A stretch of DNA of 64,000 nt from Papio anubis (Eukaryota; Chordata; Mammalia; Primates; Cercopithecidae): contig NC_044991.1 in assembly GCF_008728515.1 (NCBI RefSeq), forward strand, positions 42,488,968 to 42,552,967, written 5' to 3'. The notes beneath the pieces are model-generated. The model was not told the origin of the DNA, made no database searches, and saw only the letters and a list, made by a program, of their open reading frames with translations. Below are positions 35,016 to 47,379 of the stretch, piece by piece. A program made the position numbers and the translations under genes. Every line of letters begins with the position of its first letter. The stretch's first letter is position 1.

Positions 35016-35230
35016 CTTGGCATCAGCATAAACCTCTGTTTCATTGTCAAAGTGTTTTTCATGTTGATTACCTCATTTAAGTCACTATTACACTCACGGT
35101 GTCCAGAGTGGAGGTGTGATGAATGACCCCATTTCATAAATAAGGTGAGTGTGGTACAGCAAGGTTAAGTGGTGAGCTCAGTGCCACCAAGTGGTGAGGA
35201 AAAGGGTCATGACTGAAATCTAGTCTACTG
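35016..35230 (-). repeat. MIR, minus strand
   Basis: CTCATTTAAGTCACTATTACACTC...CCCATTTCATAAATAAGGTGAG...AGGTTAAGTGGTGAGCTCAGTGCC (35070-35185) is a MIR core in complement. Confidence 0.65.
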
Positions 35231-35484
35231 TTTCCTGTCTCTTTTCCAGGTGCCTACTCCACTAAATAATTCTGCATAAAAATTTAGTTGATCATTAGTC
35301 AAATTATTTTGGGCAGTGGATCTCGATGTAAAAAATTAATCACCTAGCTTATCAACTAAAGCCAGATGTTGACTTCTTGAGAGATGACGCAAACTCCCAG
35401 GGCAAAGGAGGTAGAGTGTTACGTGCCTCACAGCTGTGGTATGTGCACTCTGTCCAAACCACTTATAATTCAGGTTTGTCTGTC

Positions 35485-35572
35485 TATTTCTCTATTTATC
35501 TATCTATCTATCTATCCATCCATCCAGCTACCTATCCATCCATCTATCCGTACATCCATCTATTTTATCCAA
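35485..35572. repeat. (TCTA)n/(CATC)n microsatellite
   Basis: TATCTATC units at 35492-35515 pass into CCATCCATC units to about 35565. It generates two overlapping low-complexity frames (35377-35602) that are not genes. Confidence 0.95.
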
Positions 35573-35748
35573 GCATCAAAAATGAGTAACGGTAGAATTT
35601 AAAACAATTTATCTGTGATGTTCAAATAGCAATGCAGCCAACATGATGCTTTTTGTGGTTTTCTGATATTCCCATTAATGTGATAAGCAAGGGAACTTGA
35701 GAAGAAGCAAATTAACATTAGCCAATTTCTTCGATGTCTTACAGAGGC

Positions 35749-35780
35749 AAAAAAAAAAAAAAAAAAAAGAAAAGAAAAAA
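35749..35780. repeat. A-rich tract
   Basis: Twenty A in a row (35749-35768) followed by GAAAAGAAAAAA. No Alu, L1 or retrocopy is attached on its 5' side that I can recognise. Confidence 0.9.
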
Positions 35781-35781
35781 G

Positions 35782-36502
35782 GATGAAAGTTCTCGGGATT
35801 TTTGGCTCATTGGTTCTGGGTCCTGATTGCTAATACATCACAGAGCCACTAAGAACCTCTGTTTTCTCATCTTTGAAATAAATGGACTTAATATGAAGTT
35901 TCTGTGGGCCTATTATTCTCACATTCTGGATGCTGTCCCTTTCCCAACAGCTCCATCAGTGTATATTCTAGGGACCCCAAAGACGTGCCAGGCACCTGTA
36001 GGTTCAGCTCCACTGGCACTGGGAAGTCACAAAGCCTACCCTGATAGTGGGTGGTCCTTAATACTGAGAAGTAGGGTCTAGAAAGAGTGAAATGTTGCCT
36101 TGTGTCGCTCCAGCGCTAGATTGTGCTGCCATGACCCCAGGAATAGAGTCTTGCTTCAGACTCCTCACCTCATGGACTCTTCTCTTGGGACCATAGTGTC
36201 CAGTATCTTTTCAACCTCTTCTTCCAACCAAGCCCAACACATCTACCCAATTCCTGTTCATCTCTTCCTTGGTCTTTGCTTCCTATTTTCTACCCCTTGA
36301 ATTCAGTCCAAGTCCCATTACTATATGAGAGGAAATAGGGTAGAACTGAATGCTCTTGTTTCTTTTTGCATCTCTATTTTCCAGGGGTGGATATCTATCT
36401 GAACCCATCACAAACTGCCTCTCCCTTAACAAACGGTCACCAGAATCTTCTAGTCAAGCACCACAGCCTAGACCTCTCACCATCATTCTAAGTCTCCTCC
36501 CT
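35782..36502. other. intergenic stretch, nothing recognised
   Basis: Frames at 35827-36081 and 36100-36300 are adjacent on the plus strand but show no domain or splice logic. Confidence 0.5.
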
Positions 36503-36926
36503 TGACATGGTTTTGCTCTGTGTCCCCACCTACATCTTACATTGCATAGTAATCTGCAGTGTTGGAGATGGGGCCTGGTGGGAGGTGAGTGAATCATGGG
36601 GGTGGATTTCTCATGAATGACTTAGCACTATCCCCTAAATACTGTTCTCACAATAGTGAGTGAGTTCTTATGAGCTCTGGTTGTTTAAAAGTGTGTAGCA
36701 ACTCCCCTTCACTTGCTCTCTTGCTTCCACCATGTAAGACGTGCCTACTTCCCCTTTGGCCTCTGACATGACTGTAAGCTTCCTAAGGCCCCCCAGAACC
36801 CAGGCAGATGCCAGCATGATGCTTCCTGCACAGCTTACAGAATTCTGAGTCAATGAAATCTCTTTTCTTTATAAATTAGCCAGTCTTGGGTATTTCTTTA
36901 TGGTGATGTGAGAATGGAATAATACA
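36503..36926 (+). mobile_element. solo MSTB-type LTR (ERVL-MaLR), near complete
   Basis: Starts TGACATGGTTTTGCTCTGTG (36503) and ends GGAATAATACA (36926), 424 bp, the usual length. Contains GGTGGATTTCTCATGAATGA (36601), the CCATGTAAGACGTGCC block (36730) and TTTCTTTATAAATTAGCCAG (36864). CCCT occurs on both sides (36499-36502 and 36927-36930), consistent with a short target duplication. No internal provirus remains. Confidence 0.93.
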
Positions 36927-37752
36927 CCCTCCCATACTGGACCATCCTAATGTCATGATTAGATGATGATGCCTGAAAATGTGATAAAATATGCTTGTAT
37001 TTCCTTGGCCACAGCCCTTGATCATTCTCTGCCTTAACATCCCTTCTGTTTTCCCTTTGCTCAGCTCATCTGTTTCTCACAACTTAGTGTGGGCCACCCA
37101 TGATCAAGGCCAGCATGTGAAATACAGAGAAAGCCATTCCATCTCACCAGGATATCCAGATGTGAGGATAAAATGAAATAGCAAGGATGGACTGCTTTGA
37201 AAGTCTTAAAAGTGAAATACAACTTTGAGGTTTTGCTATGTGGTAAAACCATTTTTTAAAAGATTAAAATTTCAACAGCCTTCAGAAGGTTTTTTTTTTG
37301 TCGAAAAACATATTTACTTTTCTTTATAAGGACAAAAACAATCCCTCTCAGACTCAGTGCGTGTGGATTCTTACTATAATTTAACTAATGTGGGTAACAT
37401 TTGGCATGTTCTAGAGTCTTTCACAGCTTGCCTTGGAAGAGTATATGGATTAATTTAATTTTTTATAGCTTCCATTTTTTTCCAGTAGAGTTAGTCAATG
37501 TGTTTATATTTTATTTGACACTAGTTTAAGAAATTTATACAGTCAGCAGCCATTTCTTCAGTGACAGAATTCTTTTATTTCACAGTCAGTAAAATTTTAA
37601 GATGTCACAATGCCTTTGGGCTAATAATATTTTGTCCTTTACATCCAGGTTCAACTCTGTGGAAGTAGATATAGGTGAGCGCGGCATGATTTATGACATT
37701 TTTGTAGCCATAGTTTATTAGCAAATATAGGTCAAGATCTAAAACACCTTTT
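36927..37752. other. intergenic stretch, nothing recognised
   Basis: No transposon assigned; T9 run at 37290-37298. Confidence 0.5.
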
Positions 37753-37829
37753 TTTGCTAACAATTTTTGGATAAAATTTGATAACAATTTTTGATTTAAA
37801 GGATTTTGTGACTTGATAACAATTTTTGA
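37753..37829 (+). repeat. short degenerate tandem repeat (TTGATAACAATTTTTGA unit)
   Basis: Three copies: TTTGCTAACAATTTTTGG at 37753, TTTGATAACAATTTTTGA at 37777 and CTTGATAACAATTTTTGA at 37812. Spacings are 24 and 35 bp; copies two and three share further bases (an AAAGGA block). Confidence 0.85.
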
Positions 37830-38234
37830 GTCAAAGGAGGATGCTTACTGGTTCTTGCCACTCCTTAAGAGGGCAGGGGAAGCTGAGAAAAATTTGGAGT
37901 CAACCAACCACATATGTTGTCCCCAGCAAGCTGCGAAGGTGAAGAATTATGGCACTGATTTCTGACCAGCTCACCATAACATGGGAAGCGAAGATGTGGT
38001 GGGAAATAAAATATTCCTCTTTGTTTTCTGCCACTAGGTAAAGTAGTTCTTATTGTCCTCACTGGATAGATGCTGTAACTGCTGCTTGTTAAATGCGCAT
38101 GGGCTGGTCAGACATTCTGTGGCAGCTTGAGTCACTGTCATGACCACAGTGCCAGACTTCCTCTAGCTGTTTGGCTTCGCAGTGGCCCCACAGAAAAGTT
38201 TAGGAGTGAAGTTAGAAGAATGATAAAATAATGA

Positions 38235-38425
38235 TAGGTAATACTCATTTATCAGTTTCTATTTTTCAGGCATTATTCTAAAAAAATTAATTTTAAATTA
38301 ACTTATTAATATGTACTACAATTCTAGAAGCCAGTAGATAATTCTTATTTCTATTTCATAGATGAGGGAACTGAGGCAGAAAAAGTTTAAGTAAGTTGCC
38401 TGAAGTTACACAGATAACGGGTGGT
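38235..38425 (-). repeat. MIR, minus strand
   Basis: TATTTCATAGATGAGGGAACTGAGGCAGAAAAAGTTTAAGTAAGTTGCCTGAAGTTACACAG (38352-38413) is an unambiguous MIR core in complement. Confidence 0.88.
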
Positions 38426-38431
38426 CATGTT

Positions 38432-39005
38432 TTCAGCTATTGCCACATAATAAATAATCACAAAATTACAATGTAATACGATAATACAGAATGATTCTCA
38501 CAATGGCGATATATAGACATATGAACTACACACATTCATGTGTATGTTTGTGTTGGTATTATCCAAAGCGGTCCCTCAAATGTCTGGGATTTTCATTATA
38601 CTTCTTATAGATGATGTGTGGTCAATTGAGGTTCGGCGAATCTAGACTGAGAATGGATGGGAGCTTCTGATTTAGGCTGTGACAGTTGGGGCAGCTGGGC
38701 TTTGTACCATAGGTTGGCTGGGGCAATTCTGTTCCACATGTTTCTTATCCCCTGTGGACTAATAAGTTACCAAGCCAATAGTCTCATGGCAGTGCCAAGA
38801 GCAGAAAGTGAAAACGCACAAGGTCTTACAAGACCCAGCCTTGGAACTAACCTAGCCTCACTTCCAGCATCTTTCGGTAAGCCAACATAAGTCACAGAGC
38901 CAAGGAAAAAGTCAAGGAATCGGGATGTACTCTTTTCTCACAATGAGACCATGGCAAGGATATAGGTACACAGAACCACTGAGAACACGGGCCAATGGTT
39001 CGGTT
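38432..39005 (-). mobile_element. MLT1-family LTR, minus strand, diverged
   Basis: AGCTATTGCCACATAATAAATAATC (38436) begins the complement of an MLT1 3' end. GGGGCAGCTGGGCTTTG (38688), GGCTGGGGCAATTCTGTTCCACATG (38716) and CCTCACTTCCAGCATC (38857) follow. The right end near 39005 is approximate. Confidence 0.65.
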
Positions 39006-42000
39006 CATCATGTGATAAAAGAGACTTGAACTTGGGCCATCATGTTCCATAGTCCTTGCTCTCAAGTGTAATGCTGTATTTCCTCTCAAGGGATGCTTCT
39101 GTTTCTTCTCTTCATGGAGAGATATATTGTAAGGAGCCTTTTTTGAGAAATGAGGGATAAAAAATCAGGCCTTCTCTAACATTTGAGATTTAAGCTGAAA
39201 TAGGAATTCTACATGTAGAATGAGGCAAATATTACACATAAACAAAACAGGAAATAATTTGGGCAAAAGACAGTGCATATGTCTATATCTATAGTCATAT
39301 CCATATATAAGCACACAATTTACATATGCATACACATGCATGAGTTGAGTACCCAAAGCAGTCCTCCAAACTGTCTGGGCTTTCCATTGTCCCTTTTATA
39401 CTAAAAACTGACTTTTGGGAAATCATTCTTATTTTTATAAATGCTTCCATCAAATGAAACCAGACTATAAACTTACAGTTGCATTTGTCCATTTTATTGA
39501 TGTATTTATTTAAAAGGTTCAGCCTGTCTTAAATCAGAAAACTCTGAATGCAAAAGATGATGCTTATCACTTTTATTTTCCTATGATGCTTTTGTGTGTG
39601 TGGGATCCAAAAACTCATCAAAATCTAGCTGGGCTCTACCGAATTTTATCTCACAGTCATTGTGATGTAGCTACACTGGGCAATCTCTTCTCATCAAAGC
39701 ACAATTGCCATAGAAATAGCTAAGCGGATGAAACACAATTGCTGAGGAATAATGACGTGAAATGAACCCCCAAAGCTATCTTTCCAATATAAATCACAAA
39801 GTTAAGTTGCAGTGATCTGAAAACAGAATTTAAGGATGTGTGCAATCCAGAAAAAGCTAATTGATGCTTAATTTTTGCATCACATCTGGTAAGGATGTAA
39901 TTAAGGACTCCACAAGATGGAAACATTAAACATTTTGCATAGAAAGATAAGAAATGAGAATATCAGTATTAGGATAAAAGCAACTTCCTTCTCTTCCTTG
40001 GTAATGTGAAATAATTTCTCCTAAACTGAAGATCATTGGGAGCTTCTGAGTTTATTGTTTACTTTGTTCCTTATTAGAGAGGAAATCCAAGTGTTACTAA
40101 ACTAAAAGGAAAGAGTGGAATGTACCACAGCCCCAGAGAAAAAAAAGTTTGATATTCTACGTCAAAAGCTGCCCAATCTTGACAAGAAAATTAACCTGAG
40201 TAGATCTCTGCAGTATTGAATAAAACATGCTATATGAGTTTTTCTCATAATTTTTAGTCCCATAAATGTATGACACTGGAGTAAGGTGATAGTTCCTACT
40301 TAGTGCTACAAAAACTCAAGTGCCAACAATCTGAAAAGTTCAGTGGCTGATGATTTTAGGATACTTGATTATTTTCAATTGATGATGGGCTAAGAAGTTG
40401 ATGATGAGCTAAGAGTATCGCAAAAGTTGCATGAGATTCAAATTACAAGAAGGCTAAATAGAAGGTTAGGACAAACAACCACAGGATAAGCATCGGCTTC
40501 TTTTGTACATCGTCAGAGATAGAACAGAGCTTTTGTAACCAAGAGGAATCTAAGGTGTTTGTGGTCAGAAGCAGCTCAGAGGCCAACATATATGTTAATA
40601 AAATTGTTTTGTTAATAACATGGAGCAAATCAAGTTTCCAGAAACTCTTCAGTTTCTGCAGGTAGAAATGAAAGGCTGCACTTTGGTGATCTGAGGAACA
40701 AAAGGTATAGAATGCAGCAAGTTGGAAAAAAACCAGATCGATGGGGCTAGTGATCAAAAAACAGAGAAGCACCTGAACATGATACAGTGTCTGCTACTGA
40801 GGACTCAGTAGAGCCCTCGAGGAGTTCTTGTGATGACAAGAGAGTCTCATGTTAGAGGAAGATACAAGTCTGTAGTGTTGTGGACAGTTAGCTAAGGAGA
40901 AAGTTGAGAGACCAGTTCCTTCCCACACAGAGAAAAAGGGTCCCATTCAATAAGATTTTCTGTGTCTCACTGCACAGAATTTCTCTCTCTTTTAAAAGAT
41001 CAGATTACTAAAGCAAGTTTCACAGAGCAAATCTTAATGCACATTATATTTTTGAAAAGGCATTTATGGTTAAACAATGTTAAGAAACACTGCGTGTTTA
41101 ACTTTGTTTAAAGGTTAAAAAGGAGGCTTCCTTTAATATCTTTTTTTAATGTCTACTTCATGGTATTGCCCTGTCCATCAAAACCTATTTTCTTGGCAAC
41201 CTAGATAGAAGCCTGCAGACCAAGTACATATGTGTGCTGGTGCATACAGCTCATATTTTTGCAAAGATAAAAATGTTATCCTCATTGAACTCCAGCCAAG
41301 CCCCTTTATTGCTCTGATTCAAGAAGACATCCAAAGGCCCATTCCTTGTGGTTTCCATTTAGCGAGGCAACCTTTATAGGCACAATCTCTGTAATACACA
41401 ACTGGACTTTCTACAAAGAAATAGCTGTGGTCTACTTGCTAAGCTTCTGCCCAATTAGACCCATATTGCTTCCTTGAAAACTCTTGAGGTTTACCACAAT
41501 TTGGTATTGCTATTCTTACCGCTCAGCTCACGGAGGTTGAAGCCAGATCATGTAAAAGTGGTAAGTCCACCAGCCACTCACACATCAGAGCTATTATGGA
41601 TAGTCAATCCCTTTCAATGGCATAATTTATGCTTTGAAAGCAATTTGTAAAATGAATAAAAGAAGCTCTGTGGATTATAATAAAATTATAGAAATTATTT
41701 TAAAGTTGAGCTGCATATTCAGGTAAGTGAATGCTTTTTCTTGTCAACCACATGAAACTAAACCAACATCAGTAGATATATTTTGTTATATATTCAGAGA
41801 GAATTTTATTTCTCTCTAAAAGATTATGCCTTCATTATGAATAAAGGAAAAAAATACCCCATAGGTAATGTCTCTTATGACTCCATTCTATGTAACTGAC
41901 CACCAGTTGGTTGTAATGAGATTGCTTCTGCAGAAGGTAAAGGTTTTAAGGAAGGAGAGTGTGTGTCAGTCATAAGGGGTTTGTTGCCACAAATACTTTC

Positions 42001-42374
42001 CAACTTTCATTCCATGGCCAATGTGATTCACATCTGCATCAAATCCATTACCCTCTCCTAAGTAGAAAATGGAAACAGTTCTGTAATCTCCAGGGTACTA
42101 TCAAAAGGTAAAGCATCACTATTATTAGATACTCAGCCTGAGTTTGAGAAAGGCAAAAGAGACTGAGTTGTAACCTTACTTCTTCCACAGGAAATACAAG
42201 CGTGACCCTCACTGCACAATTTCAGGACCTGGGGTCCCATGTGGAAATGGACTTGATCTGTTTCCCTACCTGAGGCTTCTGCTGCTGACAGCTCTGCCTA
42301 ATGGCCTATGTTCCCAGGGCCTTCTTAGAAACAGAGCAGATTGTGAAGGGAAGGGAGATAAAGTGGCATATGAT
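39006..42374. other. 3.4 kb without a recognisable transposon
   Basis: The longest repeat-poor stretch in the window. Nothing resembling Alu, L1, MIR, L2, LTR or DNA transposon was recognised, and there is no supported open frame (109-residue minus frame at 40443-40772 lacks known motifs). Old fragments may be hidden. It could be an area where insertions were not tolerated. Confidence 0.45.
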
Positions 42375-42500
42375 GCATGTGACTTTCCTAGGCATTCTGC
42401 AAGCAACTTTACAGGTTTCATCTCATTTAATCCCCACAAGCACAGCGCATGTTAAGTATTGCTGTACCAATTGTGTAGATGAGGAAACTCAAAGCTCTAG
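42375..42500 (-). repeat. MIR fragment, minus strand
   Basis: TTTCATCTCATTTAATCCCCACAAGC...GTACCAATTGTGTAGATGAGGAAACTC (42416-42490) is a MIR in complement. Confidence 0.75.
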
Positions 42501-42534
42501 TGCTAGTTTTTGATGCTTAAGATGAATCTAGCCT

Positions 42535-42690
42535 GGAGTCATGACTCGTTATTGTATGAGTTGATTGACTTTGGATAAATTAACTGCTCTAAGCCTCGGT
42601 TTCTTCATTATTCAAATAGAGATCATAATATTTCACATACATGTAGATATATTATAATTATTCTATCACTTACAAATAGATATAATAATT
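42535..42690 (+). repeat. MIR fragment, plus strand
   Basis: TGACTTTGGATAAATTAACTGCTCTAAGCCTCGGTTTCTTCATTATTCAAATAGAGATCATAAT (42567-42630). It faces the MIR at 42375-42500, giving an inverted MIR pair. Confidence 0.75.
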
Positions 42691-42817
42691 GACATCAATA
42701 ATTATTGTTAGTATTGTCGTCCAAACATTAGTGTTTTAATAATACACCAATGATATTATTACTAATTTACTACATTAATTGCATACCAATCATCTGGCTA
42801 TGTTAATTAGAATGAAT

Positions 42818-42870
42818 AATATAATAGTTAATGGTGTTAATACATTAATATAATAGTGGTGTTAATACAT
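42818..42870. repeat. short tandem duplication in AT-rich sequence
   Basis: TAATATAATAGTTAATGGTGTTAATACAT is followed at once by TAATATAATAGTGGTGTTAATACAT, a repeat of about 28 bp with a 4-bp gap in the second copy. Set in a very AT-rich region (42640-42950). Confidence 0.8.
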
Positions 42871-43011
42871 TAATAATAATGTCAATAATTGTTAGTACTC
42901 ATCATACATTATTCATATTGATATTAAGTATCAGGCAAGATTTCAATGGCAAACCCATTTTTTTAAACTCCATAATATTGGCTCCCTTGGAAAAGGGGGA
43001 GGAAGAATTTT

Positions 43012-43518
43012 GTATTAGTTATGTATTGCCACATAATAAATAATTTCATTAAGTAGTTACTGAAAACAATAATTATTATTTATTATCTTTCAGTTTCTAT
43101 AGGAATTTGGAAATGGCTTGGCTAAGAGGTTTTAGTTAAATATTGAGGCTACAGCTATCTGTAGGACTGACAAAGACTGAAAGGTTTGTTTACAACGTGG
43201 TATTCACATGGCTGAGAATTTGGTGCTGGCTATTGGCGGGAGGCCCTAGATCCTCTCCAATTGAGATTCTCTGCAGGGTTGCTTGAGTATCCTAATGGCA
43301 TGAAGGCTGGCTTCGTCCAGAGTGAGATACCCAAGACCAGCCAGAAGCTGCAAAAGCCTTTTATAACCTAGCCTCATAAAGGAAACATCATCGCTTCTAC
43401 CATATGCTGTTGGCCTCATGGTTAGCCCTGATTGAAACGGGAGGGGAGTATGACATTCATGAGTCATGAAGGTCAGTGGGGGAGAGTCATGGGGCCTTGG
43501 TTAAGGCTGGCTACCACA
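43012..43518 (-). mobile_element. MLT1-family LTR, minus strand
   Basis: TGTATTAGTTATGTATTGCC (43012), TTATTTATTATCTTTCAGTTTC (43075), CAGGGTTGCTTGAGTATCCTAATGGCATG (43274-43302), CTTTTATAACCTAGCCTC (43359) and the end TTAAGGCTGGCTACCACA (43501-43518). About 507 bp, near complete. Confidence 0.87.
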
Positions 43519-43811
43519 AAATGCAATGTTTAAGCAAAACAATCTATAAAACTGCTTAAATCATCAGAGTGTCTAATATGTGCCAACCTTCACATACCTT
43601 CAGGGATACAAAGATGGTTAGACAGAATCACAACCACTGATATGGGGGAGCTATGGCAGCACAAAGGGAGACGGGTGAATCTAACTGGGGCAATGGATAA
43701 GGCAATGAAAACCATAGGATTTGATCTTGGCCTTAAGAAATAAAGAGGTACTTGGTAGTTGGGAATGGGATTTAGGTTTGAGAAAAGGTACAAATGCTGG
43801 AAAATACGCAG

Positions 43812-44019
43812 TATTTTATTTTATTTTATCTTATCTTATCTTATCTTATCTTATTTTATTATTTTGAGACAGTCTCGCTGTGTCACCCAGAAGGGAGTAC
43901 AGTAGTGCAATCTCAGCTCACTGCAGCCTCTGCCTCCTAGGTTTGTGGGATTCTCATGCCTCAGCCTCCTGAATGGCTAGGAGTACAGGTGCCCATGACC
44001 ACACCCAGCTAATTTTTGC
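43812..44019 (-). mobile_element. truncated Alu with (TTTTA)n/(TTATC)n tail, minus strand
   Basis: Tail microsatellite at 43813-43862, then a GAGACAGTCTCGCTG right arm through CACACCCAGCTAATTTTTG (44019). The left arm is absent. Divergence suggests AluJ or old AluS. Confidence 0.9.
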
Positions 44020-44721
44020 AGCCTGTTTATATAACAACAAATAATTCTGTATGCTTTATAGTAAGTGGTGAAGGCAAATTCTAATTTAACTTTACAGGAC
44101 ACAGGTAAGTTTCTGTGTTATAGACTCATTGAATTGCATGTTTCAAAGAGCTGGGTAGATCATCTAATTCCAATCCTATCATTTTAATTGAGGGGCCTGA
44201 AGATCTGACTTTGCAGGAGTTACCCAAAGACACCTGGAAGGGGGAGGCACTGGAAATAAACACAGTTTACTGCACATTCTGGCTTCCTCTTAGTATCAGA
44301 CCAAGAAGCCAGTGATGATAAGAGTGAGTGACTCAACAGTGATCATCAATTAATGGTCACGTTTTTAATGAGATGAATTTGGAGAACAGCAACACAGAAA
44401 TCTATTTATAATGATGTTCACTGCTTATATTAAAAATGTACCTTAGGTACTGGGGATGTCCATTGATGAAGAAGAGTCAGTCTTGCTTGGTAAATCAAGT
44501 ATTTGGCTGCTTTAAACCTTTATTTTCTATAAAGAGCGACAGCTCTGTTTTAAGAATATCTTTCTTTGCTATGTTCATTCTATACTCTTATTTTCCCTTC
44601 CTAGTTTACATATAAACTCAAAAACACTCAAAGCACATTTCTCAATCCTTCATATTAGGAACAATTAAAGCCAACACAGGATATTTCCCTAAGGCATTTT
44701 GAGCTGATTTGCCACGGAATT
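44020..44721. other. intergenic stretch, nothing firm
   Basis: 44150-44230 faintly resembles a MIR-like block (GATCATCTAATTCCAATCC) but is too diverged to call. Confidence 0.4.
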
Positions 44722-44772
44722 CCAGTGGATTAAATCAGAATGTTTAATCCAGTGGATTTAATCAGAATGTTT
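44722..44772 (+). repeat. 27-bp tandem duplication
   Basis: CCAGTGGATTAAATCAGAAT (44722) and CCAGTGGATTTAATCAGAAT (44749) start two adjacent copies, each continuing GTTT; period 27 bp, one mismatch over 24 aligned bases. A recent small duplication. Confidence 0.95.
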
Positions 44773-45389
44773 GTATCTGCTTCCCACACCCCTACATACA
44801 TAGAACATTTCCACACATAAAAACTGCGATGGGTGTTAAACTGGGGTGGCAGTTTAAAGCCTTCAGAATTAATGAAGTACAGTGTAGAACTGAATTGAAG
44901 GAAGAAGTCAAAGTGTGGGGTGCATCTGGCTGCCATGCTCACAGGCTGAACAATTCCCAATTAGTGTGCGTGTGTGAATTTGGACATTATTCTCATTTGA
45001 GGGTTCTATTTTCAGCCATCAATTATAGTCATTGACAATGATGAATGCTGGAAATAGTTGTACTACATTGTGGAGCTAATTTTAAGTAAATGCACCTCAC
45101 TTTCTTCTGCACATTTTGGATTACTGTAGAATGCCATGTTAATGGCTCCTAAGGGGCTATGCAAAAAGGAGACATTTTCCCAGATAATTTTACACTGAAA
45201 GGGAGAAATTTGTTATTAAGGGACATTTTGTCACATATTCCACAGTTATTTATCATATTTGGTTAAAACAATCAAAGAAGGGGAAAGGCTCACAAAATTC
45301 AACATCTTCCTTCCATCAGAATTGCTGACTATAATTGTTTTGCAATTATACAAGCCTGGCAATTTAAGGGATTTTCCATATTACGGAAA
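44773..45389. other. intergenic stretch, nothing recognised
   Basis: No transposon, RNA gene or supported frame. Confidence 0.5.
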
Positions 45390-45480
45390 GGTTATCAAAT
45401 GTTGGTGCACCTAAGAATGGTCTGGACAACTTGTTGAACATCCAGGTTCCAGGCTCCACTCTCAGAGATCTGACTGAGCA
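45390..45480. mobile_element. MER5A-like hAT fragment
   Basis: AAATGTTGGTGCACCTAAGAATGGTCTGGACAACTTGTTG...CTCTCAGAGATCTGACTGAGCAGG (45397-45482) resembles the first half of a MER5-type element, opposite in direction to 1195-1352. Confidence 0.55.
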
Positions 45481-47379
45481 GGTGCCATTTGCCTGTCACT
45501 TGTCTCTTCACCCTCGGCTCCATGCCCTGTTCTACTGTGTGTGCCAGGGATGCACATGTCCCTGGTGACATGGCCCTGTAGCTTCCTGTTACAATAGGAA
45601 TCACTGACAGAAGACTGGAATTTAAGAATGGAAATATGTGTGGGCGTTTCTTCTTTTCCCTTTCTGTCTCAGGGGCACCTCTGGCAATGGCTGTACTTTT
45701 TCTGAAGTTCCAGCCTACATGGGACAGCACATCTATTCATGATCTCAGCTCCTGTCTAATGACCTTGGCTTCTGAGCAGGTGACAGCACCACCCACTGTG
45801 TTTCTTCCATTCTAGGGCTGGTAATGGTTTTCTGCCATTGAGAACATTTCAGTTGCCTCACTGTCTCCTACTTGGCTGTCTCCTTTAGCACTGATGGAAG
45901 GATCTAAGCATATCACAGTATCCCCAAAGAGGATCAGATCCTGGAATGTGACCATCCCACAGGACGTCTCCCTCTCTTACTTCTACCTTTGTGTTCCTTC
46001 ACATTCCACACACACAGAGAGACACATACAAATCCACTGAGGACTGCAAAACAATAAAATAAAATGCAACATATCATTTGGCCACTGACATCAATATTCT
46101 CAGTATTGGAACTTTCCTCCATTTTGAACCGTTTTTCCATTTGGATAAAATCAAATCATGCAGGTCCAACAAAGAATATATGTAGGTAGAAATAATCTGG
46201 ATTCTCAGCTCTCATCTTAGTGTAAGGCTTAGATATTAAGTCCAACAAACCCTTGAGATAGCGGTGTGACATTTAGATAACATTTTCTGCGAGAGTTTGC
46301 TAAACAACACAAACATATCAGCACATGAAATCAGGAGTTGGGAATAGGTCACCTGAAGACGGATTTTATTTTTCTTTAACCTGATTGCTTCCCAAACAAA
46401 TGCCAGGGACACTGGACTGGCTTTGCTCTCCAGCACCTGATAGTTCAGAGGCAGAGTCTGAGGAGTGACTGGGTCACAATGGCCGGGCGTGTTCACAGGG
46501 TCCTGAGGCCAGGAGGAAGAAGACGAAATCCTGGGCACAATTCAAGCAATGTCAAGGGAGAAGAGAAGATCAAGTTGTGAGCACGGACTATCAGAGATGA
46601 ATCAGGCAAGCAGAACCTGCAAGCTGGGCAGAGGCCAAAGCAGTCAGGAGGATGGACCATGAAGGGAATGGGCACAAAATGAGTGAAGGTGGAGGAAGAG
46701 CTGGTGCAGGTCACCCTTGGCTCAGCAAAGACATTCTGCATACATTTTTTTTATGGATGGATCAAGCCAGGGAGACGCTTGCAAGCATTAGGCTCCTCCC
46801 TTCAGACATTGCACTAATTCTTCAGACATTCAGGTTTCATAAGTTAGTTCTTCAAGCAAGCACATCTCTGACTAAGGCAGGAAAAATGCCTTTAGTTGCA
46901 CCTGGCAGAAGAGCAAATCACAACAATCTAATAGACTAAGGACTGCCCTTCCTTGATATGACTTTGGTCAAGGTACATAACAGAGCTCAGCCTCATGAAC
47001 TCTTTTTGCAAATGGGGTCTATATGACCTATGGTAATTAAGAAACATGAGAGAACATCATCCATAAAGGAGCCCTGGGATCACCATCATTGGAATCCAGG
47101 GTGTTGTTATTATGTATTAAAAGGGCATTCATGACTGGCTTAGTAGCACCTAATGTCTTCATATTTCAAAATTCCCATTTTGAATTTGTGTTAGTCCTAA
47201 ATAATATAAATACATTGAGTCTTTAAATCTAGTCAAACAGCCTGATTAGCCCACATGGCTTTTCCCTGAACAGAAAAGAATGCTATATGACTATCACACT
47301 GCAAATACTCTAAGAAAAAACATAAACTTCAAATGTGTTATATATGCCTACATATCTATAACACATAAATGATAGTCGC
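45481..47379. other. intergenic stretch, nothing firm
   Basis: Frames of 100-111 codons (45395-45730, 46236-46538 minus) lack domains. A weak MIR-like block is near 46965-47035. No gene called. Confidence 0.45.

Noticed and set aside
35485..35572. Possible CRISPR-like or structured array
   Set aside because: It is a TCTA/CATC microsatellite without spacers, and the genome is primate.
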